Part shown: in pieces, positions 22,560 to 35,172 of the stretch
How the letters are laid out: each line of letters opens with the position of its first letter
Position numbering within the stretch: position 1 is the stretch's first letter
Origin: Punctularia strigosozonata HHB-11173 SS5
Lineage: Eukaryota > Basidiomycota > Agaricomycetes > Corticiales > Punctulariaceae
NCBI RefSeq assembly: GCF_000264995.1
Contig: NW_006767444.1
Coordinates: 322,275 to 386,274, forward strand
Direction: 5' to 3'
Length of the DNA: 64,000 bases
Position numbers and translations under genes: made by a program
The notes under the pieces: generated by a model
What the model was told of the DNA's origin: nothing
Seen by the model: only the letters and a program-made list of their open reading frames with translations
Database searches by the model: none

Positions 22560-24829
22560 CTATAACGACGCCTTGCCTCTCGGCTCGTACGGGAGCGCAA
22601 GGGAGAGCAGACCTGCGAGCATGATCAATGCCCCGCTGACGTACACAGGGACAGGGGTGTCGAGGTTGGCGTAAAGGGCGATGATGGGAGCCTATGCAAC
22701 GACAAAGATCAGTTCGTGATACGTGTAGCAGGCAGCAGTGAGAGGCTCACCATCACGCCGAAGACACGCGTCGCGGTGGAAGTGAGGGCGTTGCCCGTCC
22801 CGCGATCCTTAGCAGGGAAAATCTCTGGAGACATCCTGTCCATGAACTCACGATGAGCATCTTGCGGTACGAACGGGCAGAACGTCACTCACGCATACAA
22901 CACGCCGTACATGATCTGTACGCCCAGATGAACAAATCACTGCATCAGCTTTCCTGCAAAACAATTCCAGATAGCATACACCGAGACTTACGTTGCTATT
23001 GAACGCGTACGCGCAATTCCACCCGAGCAGCGCGTTGCTCGTCCTTGCGGTCGTGCTCCCGAACAAAAACACGCCGGTGAGCCCTACGTTTCGCGGCGGG
23101 TCGTTGAATAATGCCCAACCACCGAGGAATGAATACAGAGGACTTGCCGGAGGAGATCGCGAGCGTGCCGCGGCGGCCGGTCAGCGGGTGGTCGACGGCG
23201 TAAGCGGCGAGGAACGCGCCGGGGACGCCGATGATGGCGAGGATCACTTGCTGTCGACGGGAGGAGATTAGGAAGCGGGGCATGGTAGAGGAGTACACGG
23301 GAGCTGGCTCACGTTGCGGTAGGTGATGAAGTACGAGCTGTCGCCGAATTTGGCGCCGCGGCTCGCTAGCCTGTTTTGCAATTTCTAGTTCAGCACGATC
23401 CACGATGAGAAAGTTGGAACAATAGAAAAGACGTACAAGAAGGGCAGGAAGCTGTTGTACAGCGTGGAGGCGAGCCCGATGATGCCCCACAGAAAAATGA
23501 GCAACGTCGTCGACCACGCCATCCTGCGCGTCTTGAACAGCGCCTTCACATGCCCGACGCTAAAATCCGAGCCCTGCGCTAATAACGCCCCTCCTCCCAC
23601 CTGACCTCCCGCCTTCTCGTCCACCGCGCGGAGCTGGTCCTCGTCCAAGCTCACCGCGCCCTCAGGACGCCCGTTGAACGCGGCAACCTTCCGAACGACG
23701 GCGACGGCCTCCGCGTCGCGCCCCTTGCCGACGAGGTAGCGCGGCGACTCGAAGAGCGGGAAGGCGAAGAAGCGGAGCGCCCAGAGGAGGAGCATGAGCG
23801 CCGAGAGCGTGAACATCAGGTAGCGCCAGCCCATGTTGGCGTGCCGGGTGCAGGTGCCGGCGGGCGCGTCGAGTGGGCAGGAGAAGTTGGCGATGAGGGG
23901 CCAGGCGACCTAGGAAACGGGTCAAGATACATGGATGGGAGGTGATATGATGTGGAGCAGGAGCCGTACCAGGCTGGCGAGGAGCTGGCCGATCGACCAC
24001 CAGATCGACATGAGCGTGAGGAGGTACTGGTGGGGCGCAGGAACGAAGTCTGTTGCTCCGCGTTGGTGGACTTGCGGCGTAGACGAGGCATAATAACGAA
24101 CCTAGGAATACGGCGGAATCGACGGGCATGTTGCCGCCTACGCCGATGCCGAGCACCGCAGTGACTGACGCGAGCGTGACGAAGTTGGGCGAACCGCCCG
24201 CCGCCAATCCGAAGATGCCGGCGACGAGGAGGGTCAGGTTGAACGACCACCTGCACACGCATATACTCAGCGAAAAAGCAGGGGAAAAAATTCAGGGGAG
24301 GGCCGCCACGAACCTTCGGCCCCATATGTCGCATCCTACGCCCCAGAATATCGCGCCAACAAGGAGGCCAATATTGATGGCAAGGGAGAGGAAGGGTCCG
24401 TGTGAGCCGAGGTCGAACTCGCTGACGACGGGAGAGAGGATAAGACCCGCCATGAGCTGCAGATGGCCCCCAAGTCATTTCCCCATATCTTGATATGGAC
24501 AGCAGGGATGAGACGTACCGGCCAAACACTATCCGCGAACCACCCGAAACCTGCGACGCAGAAGAGCCACCACTGCACCGAGCAAGAACCATATCAACGC
24601 CAGTAAGGAGGATACGACAGGCGATCCGAATTACCTGATACTTGCCCATACCTATATCCTGCATAGCGCGACTAATTAGCCGCGCTTTGTCGCGGTATAT
24701 CGGGTCGATGGAGTCCGCATCGTACAGGTCCTCCTTCACCAGCGTTACGGCGGAGGCGTCCGGGAGGGTATACGCAGGCTCTGCATCGGAACCCTTGAAA
24801 GTCTCTTGGTTTTGTGCACTAGCCAACAT
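22560..24829 (-). CDS. MFS transporter, SVOP-like / sugar-transporter fold
   Basis: A 12-helix major-facilitator transporter split by about a dozen introns, roughly 530 residues. Seen in order: a polar N-terminus with ISRAMQDIGMGKYQWW, FADSVW in helix 1, GAIFWGVGCDIWGRR (loop 2-3 motif), GIGVGGNMPVDSAVFLDF, SIWWSIGQL, FESPRYLVGKGRD, a long central loop, ITYRN, TGRRGTLAISS, AEIFPAKDRGTGNAL-like and a C-terminal helix ending GKASL. This pattern is typical of fungal transporters related to SV2/SVOP. Substrate not predictable. It converges on prefoldin subunit 3 with 255 bases between stops. Confidence 0.9.
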
Positions 24830-25423
24830 TGTTTTGGCTGGGATGAAGAGGAGTGGAAGAATATGGATCAAGGGAGATCGGAGTCGCCGCAGACCAGTAT
24901 TAAAGAAGGAGGCGAGTGGAGATAAGGGTGTTCTCGCGACGACGTTAGCGGAGACGTTCCAATGCCGACGCTCCAAATGGCTCGCAGGGCCTATTTATTG
25001 CAGAGACTGAGAGTCGGAGACCAGCTTAAGAGGGAAAGCGCAACCCAGGAGAACCCAGGTTTAGTTCTCACTGCTTCCACGCTGACATACGGGTCATGGC
25101 ACCCGGTCATTCGTACTGACACATCAATTCGTCTATGAAGGCCAGTCACAAAATCGATGACAATCTTCGCGATGTCGTCGATCGACGATTAGTTCGGTTT
25201 CGTGTGATTCTGTGTGCATATATATACATGCTAGGAACGCGATTCGCATGGAAGAAAGAAACAGGCTTGGTCCAGTGGTGATGATGACGAAGAGAAATCG
25301 GACAGAGGATGCAATCGGTTCCATGAGGGAGGAGAATGAAAGAGAAAGAAATCCAAACGATGCGTCACCAAGCAGAGCAGGCCAGAAGGAAACGAGAAGC
25401 TGAAGAAACTGCCGAAACCACCC
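24830..25423. other. Intergenic region, about 590 bases
   Basis: Promoter of the MFS transporter and 3' flank of the Myb gene. A tetrameric TA run (TATATATA) lies near 25218. No gene recognised. Confidence 0.6.
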
Positions 25424-28400
25424 CTACGCGCTCATCCCATCCCAACTCATACGCTTTCGCTTGTTATCGTTCCCAGCGTTGAGTACCAGATCCTGCGGCG
25501 CGACGGCGCTCATCCCGCGATGGTGCGTGTGCAATCGCGCGGGCGTGACGGTACCCACCCCGTTAGCCGGTGCCACGCTCGCCGGCCGCAGCTGCGGCGT
25601 CCGCCCGCCAAAAGAATTCCCGCCAGGCTTCAGCGACGCGGCCGACGACGAGCGCGCGAGGTCGAGCGCCTGGCCCTGCCGCGTGTGTCCCGCCGCGTGA
25701 CCGTCGAGCAGCTCCACGAGCGCGTCCAAGCTCGCCTGCGCGGCCGACCCGCCATAGTAGTGCAGATCGAGGAACGACAGCGCGGCCTGGTCCGACGCCG
25801 GCGGTCGCGCCGTATCCGGCGTCACGGAGAAGAATTGGCCGTGCGGCGGCTGCTGTTGCGCGTACGCTTGGGACGTCGACGCCGGAGGAGGAGGGGTTGC
25901 GCCGTGCATCTGGCCGAGCGTCGTGAGCAGGCTCAAGCTCCGCGTCGGCGTCAGCGGTGGCCGGGCGTACGAGGAGTCCGCGAACGGCGCGTCCGCGCGG
26001 TGCTCGCCCGGCGGTACCGAGAACGAGCGGTTCTGCATTGCGGCAGCCGAAGCCCCCGCGCTCGCGACGCCCCCACCGTAGGTGGACATCGGCCGAGGCG
26101 CGCGCGACGTGCGCACGGGCGTCGCCGGCGGGGTCGAGTGCATCTCGTCCGCGGTTCTCGAGTCCTGCGCCCCGGCCGACGGCGCGACGACGCCCTCCAT
26201 CGCATCGCCGAGCCCGTACGCGAGCGCAGCCATCGCGTCCGGCGGCTCGCCCTCCGGCTCCTTGCCCGCATCGAGGTCGAGCGCGCGGTCCATGTCCATC
26301 CCGAGCCCGAGCTCCATCGGCTCCGGCGGGTCGTCGTTCAGGTGGATGAGCTCCAGCTCGTCGATCCCCGCGAGGCTCGGCGTGTGCAGCTGACTCGGGT
26401 GCACGCCCGCGCTGCCGTCCAGACCCGCCCCCGCCGGGCCGGCGCCGCCCAGCCCAAGCCCAAGCCCGAAGAACGACGTCTGCTGCCCGGGCGGCTGGTG
26501 CGTGCGCGCGCCGAAGATGAGGTCGCCGGCGTAGCTCGAGTGGTGCGTGAAGCCGCGGAAGGAGGCGGGCGCGAACGAGAGCTCTGGGTCGCTGAACGTC
26601 GAGTGCGAGTCGCCCGCGCCGACCTCGCTCGCGAAGTCATGCGCGAACGCGAAGGCGGAGCCACCGCCGGCGGGGAGGAGGTCGTACCGGTCGAACACGC
26701 CCGAGCTGTCGTACGCGCCGAGGGAGTGGAAGGAGAACGAGGAGAGCGGCGAGGCGGGCTCGGGCGAGATACCGCCGCCGGCATAGGAGGACGCGCCCGA
26801 GGAAGACGCGCCCGACGGGTTGTGGTCCAGGCGCGGGTTTGCCGATAGCCAGTCTTGCGTGCCCCACGCTGATTTGCCGATCAGGTGCGAGCCGGAGGAC
26901 GAGCCCGTGCGGAGGTCGCCGTTGCCGTTGGTGTGCAGCGGCGACTGCGCGGCGAAGTAGTCGGCGGAGATGTGAGAGGACGCGGGCGAGGCCGTGTTCC
27001 ACGGCATGCTGTGGAGTGGCGTCGACCAGGCGGACGAGTCCAGCGACTCGGAGGCCTGTATGAGGTCTTCGAAACTCGCGAAAGGGTCGTCGAGGGGCAT
27101 GTCGATCTCGCCGAGGACATCTTGCGACGAGGACGCCGAAGCCGACTGTCCTGGGGGGGATAGGTCTTGTTGCTCCGGTGCCACCCCTGGTGGGACGACA
27201 CTCGCCGAACGGGGGCGCGAAGCTTGGCAGTCCACAAACGATATTGACGGCTTCACGTCTTCCAGCTCCTCATCCTCGCTCTCCCCAAGCTCGTCATCAC
27301 TGTTCGTGACGCTTTCCGGAACGCTCTTGGTCCCTCCCCTGAACAGACTTTCGTTCGTCAACGCCCTCTTCCTCCTCATTGGGCCCACCGCTCCCTCCCT
27401 ATTCGCGCCCTCCCTTCCGATCACCTGGTCATCCGTCGCGGACATGCCCAACATCCCCAAGCTGCTCTGCTTCTTCTTCGCCGCAGTGCGTGGCTTATAG
27501 CCTGCCGCCTGATACAGCTCTGGGAACGCGTTCCTGAACCTATCCCTTAGGTCCGTCGAGCGCCGGTTCTGTTCCCTGAAGACGGGGTCGCGCACGATCG
27601 TCGACCAGACGGTGCCGTGCTTCTCGTACCCGGCCTTGAGCGCGCGGTCTTCGTCCTCCGTGAACGGCCGGCGCTTCTTCGAGCGCGTCTTCTCGAAGAT
27701 GGACGTGCCGTCGGGGAGCGTGGAGCGCACCTTGGAGGAGAGGTGCGTCTTGGCGTTCGGGTAGTGCTGCTTGTATGCGTCGGGGTAGTATGTGCGGAAT
27801 CTATGCGCGGGAGACGCGATGAGCAAATGGAGAAAAGAGAGCAAGAGGGAGGGCACGTACCGGTCCTTTAGATCTACCGCTGAGCGGCCATCGAACCTAA
27901 GCTCGGGGTCCTTCAACATCGCCTTCCAGTTCCCGACACCATGCTGTCGCGATGTGAGTACGGGCTCGCAGAAGCGATAGCACGAAACATGCCTTATTGC
28001 ATCCAACCACGAGCATCTGCGTCTCCTCCATACTCCACTTCTTCCTCGTCTTCTTCTCCGGCGGCCGCATCGCGCCCGCAGGGCTCGCCGCATCCTCCGA
28101 ATCCCCAGAGTCGATCCTCCTCATCTTCCCCTTCTTCTCCGGCGTCAGCCCGCTGCCCTCCCCCAGGCGCCCATGCGCCTGCAATCCTGTATCGTCGCGG
28201 AACGGCCACGCAGTCGCCAGCCTCGGCGACGACGATGGCAGCGCGAGCGACACACGCCGCTGCTTTAGCCCCGTCACCAGCGACGACGGCCCGATGCCGA
28301 AGTTGGTCGCATTGATGCTGGGCGGGAGCGGTGAGGTGAACGAGAACGTGGATGTTGGCGGGAGTGGCTTGCCCGGGCTCGCGCTCGCGCTGGCTGGAGT

Positions 28401-28481
28401 CGGGAGAGAGGGAGGGAGGGCGGTAGTGGTATTGATGATGACAGAATTGCTGGTAGTAGGATCGACGGTCGCCGTAGCCAT
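25424..28481 (-). CDS. Double-telobox Myb protein, Tay1/Teb1-like
   Basis: Exons 28481-27993, 27943-27861 and 27800-25424 give 982 residues. Two Myb/SANT repeats lie at about residues 147-200 (KKWSMEETQMLVVGCNK, then VDLKDRFRTYYP) and 232-285 (RRPFTEDEDRALKAGY, then STDLRDRFRN). The VDLKDR and TDLRDR segments are telobox-type third helices, the DNA-reading element of proteins that bind TTAGGG-like repeats. Two adjacent N-terminal teloboxes and a long disordered C-terminus is the architecture of Yarrowia Tay1 and S. pombe Teb1, which bind telomeric repeats or act at promoters. The C-terminal 700 residues are Ser/Pro/Ala-rich. The first intron has a GC donor and its removal rebuilds the first repeat (CNK then HGVGNW). 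Telomere binding is inferred. Confidence 0.87.
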
Positions 28482-28956
28482 GGCTCGTGGTGGCTTGAGA
28501 TCGGTGACGGCGATAGCGGACGAACTCGAGCGAGATTATCGAGCTCGTTCGGTCTGATATGAATGCGAAGCGGGTTCGGTGGGGGGTTGCGTATGAAGAA
28601 CTAGAACGAGCAGAAACGTGCTATCCGGGCGCGGCGTCCCTATGTATACCCAACGCGAAGCAGTGCGATAGAGTACTCCTTCGACACCACGTTGCGGTTG
28701 CGCGTTCAGAGTACCGCCCGAGGGATAGTCACGGCTCGTGCGGGTTCGTGGGTGAGCGTAGTACAGATATCGAAGGAGAGTGCCGGGCCCCCCTGATGCA
28801 ACGTGCAAACCTGCAGCTGTGTGCGGCGGCAACGAGGCGCCCGACGGAGGGGCGCGCGAGGCTAAATGGGGCGGGTCTTCGTGGCGAATACGCGGGAATG
28901 CAGCAGACTAAGAGTGCGCCGACGACGCCCAACGTTCAAGGCGAACAAGGTCGAGG
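28482..28956. other. Upstream region of the Myb gene
   Basis: About 475 bases with no supported gene; an open frame at 28559-28993 lacks any recognisable domain. Confidence 0.5.
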
Positions 28957-29339
28957 ATGTCTCGACCGTCGGACGATGAGACCGCGCAAGTGAAGCCGGA
29001 GTCGCAGGTAAGCGCTCGTGCCACCGGCTTGTAACATCCTCGTTCGGTCAAAGCTCGGATTGGGAACAAGCCAAGAGAACAATACCCAAGCACATGGACG
29101 CAAATCTCGAATCCCGCTTATACTTAGTATTATAGTTCATTTCCATGCAGGTTCTTGTGCCATTGACACGATCAGTACACGACGCGGGCTTTAGCTTCTC
29201 CTGGCCCATACAGAACGGCATATGGACGACCGCCGAAGACCCCGGACTAGGCTATCCTTGCTCAACGCCACAGACAAGAACGGGTGCGGAACTCCGACAT
29301 GCCTCGCGCACTATGCCCGATGATCCCCAGTCGTCATAA
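28957..29339 (+). CDS. Possible small gene, unrecognised
   Basis: ATG 28957 begins an acidic peptide (MSRPSDDETAQVKPESQ) ending at a good GTAAGC donor (29008); a CAG acceptor before 29151 continues in phase for about 63 residues to a stop. Total about 80 residues. The first exon looks like a real N-terminus, the second is not recognisable, so the second exon may be wrong or the gene may be decayed. Confidence 0.25.
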
Positions 29340-29492
29340 CCAACACCACGCAGATGCAGCTTGACAAGGCGGTACTACACCCCATCGCCTCAACCTATGG
29401 CAGCCCCTTGTCAGTCGAAGGTCGTAATAGACGCTTTAAACACGCACCAGCAAGACGTGTTCTCGCTCTGGGCTACACTCAAATCACGCCGC

Positions 29493-31097
29493 CTACGCAC
29501 CAACGAGCAACTGGGGCGCGATCCTGTTCTCCACGCCAGCGAGCTTATCGCACCAGCCCTCTAGCCGCTTCGCCAGCGCGCCGATCTGTTCGCGTGACAG
29601 CACGCGCGGCTGCACCCAGGTAATCTGCGCTTTCTGATCCACTTGGTCGAGCGAGCCGCGGATGAGTTTCAGGCTAAACATAGGGATATCGTCAGTTCGG
29701 TCCGACCGAAGGACGTGGTGGGAAAAGGGGTACGAACCTCAAGGCTTTCATGAGCAAATGTTCGACCTCGTTGATCGGCAGATGCGTCTCCTCCGCGATC
29801 GTTTGGAACGACATCGTCCGGTCGTACGCGTTCCGCTTGAAGACCGACTCGATCAGGGCCATCAAGCAGATCTTTTGCCTGAGGAAAGGATAGTTCTCCG
29901 CCAGTATCGGCTGCCAAGAGTATGTCAGGCGGACGAGGAGATGGCAGAACGGAGAAGACGAGACCGACCTCCTTGGGGAACAAGGGAGCGAGCGCCTCAA
30001 ATTTGCCGATGCTGCCCTCGTTGAACGCGAAGAGCAACGTCTTGATCCACTCATGCGGCGTCTTGACCAGATCGTCCAGTATGGGGTGCATGAGCTAGCA
30101 TCATCCGCCGTCAGCGATGCATGTTCAGCGGTCGCCGTGTCGCCAGCAGGGATGCTCACCAACTCGCCAAAGTTGTATATGGTATCGCCCAGCAGCGCCG
30201 ACAGCCCGAGATCGTGCGCGCGCTCGACGCGCTGCTCGACCGTCATGTCCTTCTCCGGATCCACGCATGCGAGGTATAACAGCGAATTGCGGTAATATGG
30301 CGCGTACTCCGCCTTCGCCTACGCCCACACAGATCCATGTATCAGTACACGCTCGAACGATATCTCAAGAGACAGAGACGGAAACTCGCCTTATAGTAGT
30401 CGGCGGCGACGCTGTAGTAGCTCGCGTTGACGGCATTCTCGACGCCGGCGAGGCTGTCGAGAACCGTCCACGCCGCGTCCATGTCCGTCTTCGTGCCCTC
30501 GATGTCACCGAAGAGCAGCTTGGCGTGCGCGAGCATGGAGAGGAGGAGGACGTGCGCTTGCGGCGACTTCTCCTTGTCGATCCGGGCGAGGAGGGATGAG
30601 AGGAATGTGAGGTGCGCGTGCGGGTCTGTAAATAGAAGCAAAAAGGTCAGCGTCGAGCGTCAAAAGCAGAGTGTGCACAGTAAGAGAAAGCTGGAGAAGG
30701 AAGGAACTGTATTGAAAACGTACTATCGATCTCTCGGGACACCTTGACACCCATCTCAACTAGACGCAGCTGGTTCAGCCGCTGCTCGAAGTCCCTCACG
30801 AACCGCTCGAATACGTCCACCCTATACGGCCTCGACTTCGGGTGGTCGAAGAACTCGAATAGCTTCAGCGTCAGCTGGTGCCATAACCTTCACAGATTAA
30901 ACTCTTCAGCATACAGATTGTTAATAAAAAAGCCACCATTATGCTCACTTTCGTTGGTGTAACGTCCTGAACGACTCAAAGTACGGATGCAGCTCCGCAG
31001 GCGTCGCAGAGAGCGCAGTAGCGAAGAACTGGTCAATGTCGAGCTTGGGAGGTTTGGGTGCATCTACCGCCATGGTGCTAGAGCCTGAGGTAGACAT
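29493..31097 (-). CDS. RPN9: 26S proteasome lid subunit Rpn9 (PSMD13)
   Basis: A PCI-domain scaffold subunit of the 19S lid. About six introns are removed to give roughly 390 residues. Seen in order: LDIDQFFATAL, LWHQLTLKLFEFFDHP, FERFVRDFEQRLNQLRLV, HVLLLSMLAHAKLLFGDIEG, AAWTVLDSL, SYYSVAADYYKAKAEYAPYY, RNSLLYLACVD, LSALLGDTIYNFGELLMHP, FNEGSIGKFEALAPLF (PCI start), LRQKICLMALIESVFKR and the winged-helix part INEVEHLLMKALRLKLIRG, then TWVQPRVL. ATG at 31097 (MSTSGSSTMAVD) was chosen over a longer upstream frame that reads through likely leader sequence. It shares 238 bases with the 3' end of the acyltransferase upstream. Confidence 0.95.
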
Positions 31098-31335
31098 ATC
31101 TCGTGGTGAACGTGGATCGAAGGTAGAGAGACTCAGAGATCTAAGGGATTGTGAACGGAGAGAGTGCAGAATCAAATGCGTACATAAAGCCGCGCGCACG
31201 AGGACGCGTAAGACGCGATTTCGAGACAAACTCGTCCTGGGATGGAAGTTTCGGGCCACTTCCATTCCAACCAAAGCGAAGTAAGTTACTTAAATGTAGA
31301 ATAGATATGTTATAACTCGATCAGGCGTATGCTGC

Positions 31336-33633
31336 TCATGGACTCCAGAGAGATGTAGTCTCGGCACCTCGCGCTCTCAACCACTCCACGTCACTCGAGT
31401 CCAAGCCCGCGATATACGCCGCCAACTCCGTCAACGCCTGACTTCTTGCGGCCAGCAGGTGCTCCATCAGCGGCCCGACGCTTGGCTTGCTCTTACCATG
31501 TGCCCGTCGATGATTCAATTCGTCTTCCGATGACTGGCTTCTAGACATCTCCTGGGAGCTCGGGGTGCTCATGCCGGTGAGTGAGCCGTTGCCGGTAGGA
31601 GGTTTCCGCTTGATGTACGGATTGACGGGTGGCAGCGGTGGTACCAAGAAAGCTTGCAGTTTGTCTTCCGAAAGGGGGCGGGAAAGCGATCCTACGAGGA
31701 CCTTGTAGGCTGCTACCAGACGCTTGAATCTGGGGAAAGGAAGATCAGCTTCTCTCTGGCGACGCTAGAGACAAATAATGATGTACCTGCGATAATTGCC
31801 TGTCGCCAAAGTGGAGAAAACCTGGTCAACAAACTGACAACATCAGTGTAAGAAGGATCCTCAACTCACCACCCACAAGGGCGTTGTGCCACCTGGCCAA
31901 CACCAGTCCGTGAACGTACGCTACGCCTAGCCATCCGACAGCTTCGTGAAGCCGCGCTTTCACACTAAAACCGCCGGTGCCGTATACGAAGGATGCCATT
32001 CTGTATGCCGCTTCTTCGACCCTAGCGCTGTTGCAGAAGATGGACATGAAACCCTTGAAGAAGGACGAGTTGATGCCACTCCGTAGCGTGCGCAGGAAGG
32101 CCGTCGCAGTCCATAAGCTGGCCGGCACGTACACCAGCGCCATACCGAGTCCGCCAAAGACGGTCTTCCATTGAGCAGGCGCTTCTTCTTCGCCCGGAGG
32201 AGCAAACATCCTGCACGAGGTGTCAGTAAGGGCAGTAATATGGAGAGGAACAGGTGCGAAAGTGCCGTAGAGGACGAGAGACGCACCTCGCAGCGGCAAG
32301 GCCAAGCAAGTATGCAGGGACATGCAACACGAGCATTGGCGCAAACAAGATAGCCCCAGGGTGCAGAGTCATACGCAGGAAATTCGCAACAAACTTCGCC
32401 AGGGCTCTTCCTACTGATGGTCTGTACGATTCACCTGCGCGAGAAGAGAGGACCGCGGAGAGGTCTGCGTGAGCTAGACCGGTGTAGTGCAGAAGGGAGT
32501 AGTATCGCAAGAGCGCAGGCTGACACCTCTCCCGACCGCTCGTCTTGTCCATTATCCCTATCAGACTTGCAGAATTCAGCCCCGAAGCGCAATGCTCGCG
32601 AATATTCCGAGATCTTCGCTCACCGTTGGTTGACAGGCACCCAGTACTTCAAGTTGATACGCTCAGGGTCGCGCCACAAGATGTCTCTTGCCATACGCGA
32701 CGCGTACAAGATATCCCAGTCAGGCGCGTTGATCGTCAGCTCAAATAACGAAGTCTCGATCGCATTCGTAAGCTTCCGTACTGTCGCACGAGCGCGAGCA
32801 TCAGCATCGTCCTCGCCGACTCCGAGAAACTCGCTTGCATAGGCGTCGATCGCGATAGGCCGTCCGTATCTAATCGGACACGGTGAATAACTCCCTGAAC
32901 CGGATAGCTGCGTACTCACCTAACGCGTACGCGGCTCTGATACTGCGACTTATCCGTGTAAACGATGCCAACTGGTACTATGACGAGCCCGCAGGCGCTC
33001 CCTGGCTGTCTGGCATGGACGTACTTCGCGTATTCCACTGCCGCCCATGCCGCACCATCCTTGATCTGAACAATTTGCGGTTCGGTGTAGGACGTTCCCT
33101 CGGGAAAGACTCCGAGCACCTCGCCTCTTTTGAGCGCGCGGGAGCTTGTATCGAAGAGGGAGGTGGGTTGCCGCGTATTCTTCGAGCTAGAAGCGGAGGT
33201 TGCCTGTATGGGGGAAGAGTTGGGATTTCGGTATACGGGGATAGCCCCGGATGAGTAGAGTATCTGACCCGCCAGCGGGTTCCTGAACATGCTTGATTTG
33301 GCCCAGAATGAGACATGTCGGCGGAAAGGTATCGTAGCAGCTGGTCCCGGCGCATCACGTTCGTAAGGACGAGTCACTGCAAGGATGAGATCCAAGTCCA
33401 CTCGCCTAGGGTAGCAATGTCGATAATCTCATTGTGGTGGGAGGATGCTCTGCGAAGATCTTCCTCAATGCGCTCATCCCTATTCCAAACGATGAAAATC
33501 CAGCTTCGTACATGATCAGCGGTGCGCGTTCTGGCACATTCTCCGCGCCGTCCACATAGACTTCCGAGTAGAATCCGTCCAGTGCCCAGTCTGATATCTT
33601 GCGGAGGGCTCGATACACCAGCTTGAGCTCCAT
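31336..33633 (-). CDS. Glycerol-3-phosphate / DHAP acyltransferase, Gpt2/Sct1-like
   Basis: Catalyses the first acylation in glycerolipid synthesis at the ER in this family. Several introns are removed to give about 700 residues. The start MELKLVYRALRKISDWAL at 33633 matches the family N-terminus. PlsC motifs: SSHHNEIID (HX4D catalytic pair), FWAKSSMFRNPLAGQIL, SSGAIPVYRNP, GVFPEGTSYTEP (acyl-acceptor FPEG) and VIVPVGIVYTDKSQY. C-terminal half contains membrane segments (PGAILFAPMLVLHVPAYLLG and GMALVYVPASLW) and a Ser-rich tail. The intron 33405-33341 after the HX4D block uses a GC donor. Both catalytic motifs are intact. Confidence 0.93.
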
Positions 33634-33949
33634 CCAGCTACGGAAGGGAATCACCAAGCCTCGAATACCCAAGAATTTCGCGCAGGTTATAATATGGTAA
33701 CGTGTGAACTGTTCAAGCGTTCAGCAATGTATGTTCGTAGTAAGAGATCCCTCAGGTGTAGGAAAAGGACATGGGTTGCCAGATGAGACCACCTCCATGC
33801 ATGTCGATGGCGACTAGACGCGACCGCTGTCCGCTCTTTCCCACCAACCATCATGTCCAGCGCCACGGCTTCTGTCAACCTGTTTGTCGCTAATGTACAC
33901 ATTTACGCTGTCCATCTGCCGCGTATACAGATGATCATGGAATGAATCA
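33634..33949. other. Intergenic region, 316 bases
   Basis: Between the acyltransferase start and the stop of the first hydrolase. Nothing recognised. Confidence 0.6.
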
Positions 33950-35172
33950 TTAATGGTCACCAGCGATCGCGCCCGCAAGCTCCTCTGCACCTTCCAACTT
34001 CACCGGGATCTCCTTCTCAAGCGGCGTCGTCAACCACGCGCCGGCCACCTTTCTGATGTCCGTAAACTGCCAATCGTGTGTCTTGTTTTCCGTGCAAGAG
34101 TACGTCACGTTCGCGCCCGCGTCCCGCATCGCATGCACCACCCTTTCTATGTCTCCTACGAATACCTCCAGGCTGCCCGAGGTTACGAACACCTTCTTCG
34201 GGAGTATCTCCGCCCATGCAGGCACTGGGTTCACGAACTCGCGATAAGGCTTCGCCTCTTCGCTTGCCGCCTCTTTTGATGCGATCAGGAAGGTTTGCGA
34301 GAGCCGATTTATCACGTCGGTGTTCAGGATGTCGAGGCCGTCGTTGTCTTTGTATGTCGGACTCGAAGTGTCGAAGGTGACCCATGGGCTAATGAGATAG
34401 ATCCCAGCGCCCGGTTTGGGCAGCCCCTCGGATGGGTTGGGTGATAGGAAGGGTACTGGCTTGTGGAGGTGCGTCAAGAAGGACAATATGAGGTGGCCGC
34501 CCGCCGAATCGCCCATGAACGCGACTTTCTGGTAGTCGATGCCCATCTCCTCGCCGAGATACTTGTACATGGCTCCGCACTGCCCCAGTTGGGTAGGGAA
34601 ACCGGCTTCCGGAGTCAAGGAATAATCCAGCGCAAAGAGGCTGACAGTGAGCCCCCGCTTGATGACGGACTCCACAACCGCCATCAGCAGAGGCGTATAC
34701 GTGCCCGGCTGCCACAAGGCATATCCGCCTCCGTGAATGTAGCAGAGGACGACGTCGGAAGATGAAGGCGGTTGGGGCTCTGTGAACGAGTGGCGGAAGA
34801 TCCAGTAGCCTGCGAAGCCGGGTTTGGTGACTCGTTGATACAGGTTCTTCTTGACGGCGGCGAACCGCGGCGTGCTGATAACCTGGTTTGCTGACGCATC
34901 CCCAGCGAATTTGACGCGGAACATCGACACCGGCCACCTAGTGAAGAACAGACTGCAGAGGTGTTCAGTTGTCAGTTGCCAAACCAGAGGTTATGAGCAA
35001 CGTACGTCCGGAACTTCTCAAAATATATCGCATCCTCTAGGCTAAGCTTGCCACGCCCTTTTCTCCATAGAATCGTACGAAGCACGGTAAACGGCCAACT
35101 AAGCTGGGCAGCATAGTATCTCAGCTTATCCAAGAGGGTTATCCGGAAGTAGTGCGGGTTGGGGTCTGACAT
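33950..35172 (-). CDS. Alpha/beta hydrolase (HSL type), paralogue 1
   Basis: Esterase/lipase-like hydrolase of the alpha/beta-hydrolase-3 group. Exons 35172-35006 and 34952-33950 give 389 residues. The N-terminus (LRYYAAQLSWPFTVLRTIL) may be a membrane-associating helix. Catalytic features: oxyanion-hole HGGGYA, nucleophile in GDSAGGH, an acid in the SGSLEVFVGD region, and His in NKTHDWQ. The intron is phase 2 with an ordinary GT donor at the same codon as the GC-donor intron of the neighbouring copy. Extensive identity with 35846-37091 shows a fairly recent tandem duplication. Substrate unknown; fungal relatives act on lipid or xenobiotic esters. Confidence 0.92.

Noticed and set aside
25520-26848. 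A 442-residue plus-strand frame over the Myb gene
   Set aside because: Arg/Gly-rich antisense shadow of a GC-rich exon; no start context or family match.
28559-28993. A 144-residue plus-strand frame
   Set aside because: No recognisable domain or codon pattern and it overlaps the promoter of the Myb gene.
30945-31274. Longer N-terminus for Rpn9
   Set aside because: The added residues are not conserved in the family and lie in a likely leader; ATG 31097 fits the usual start.
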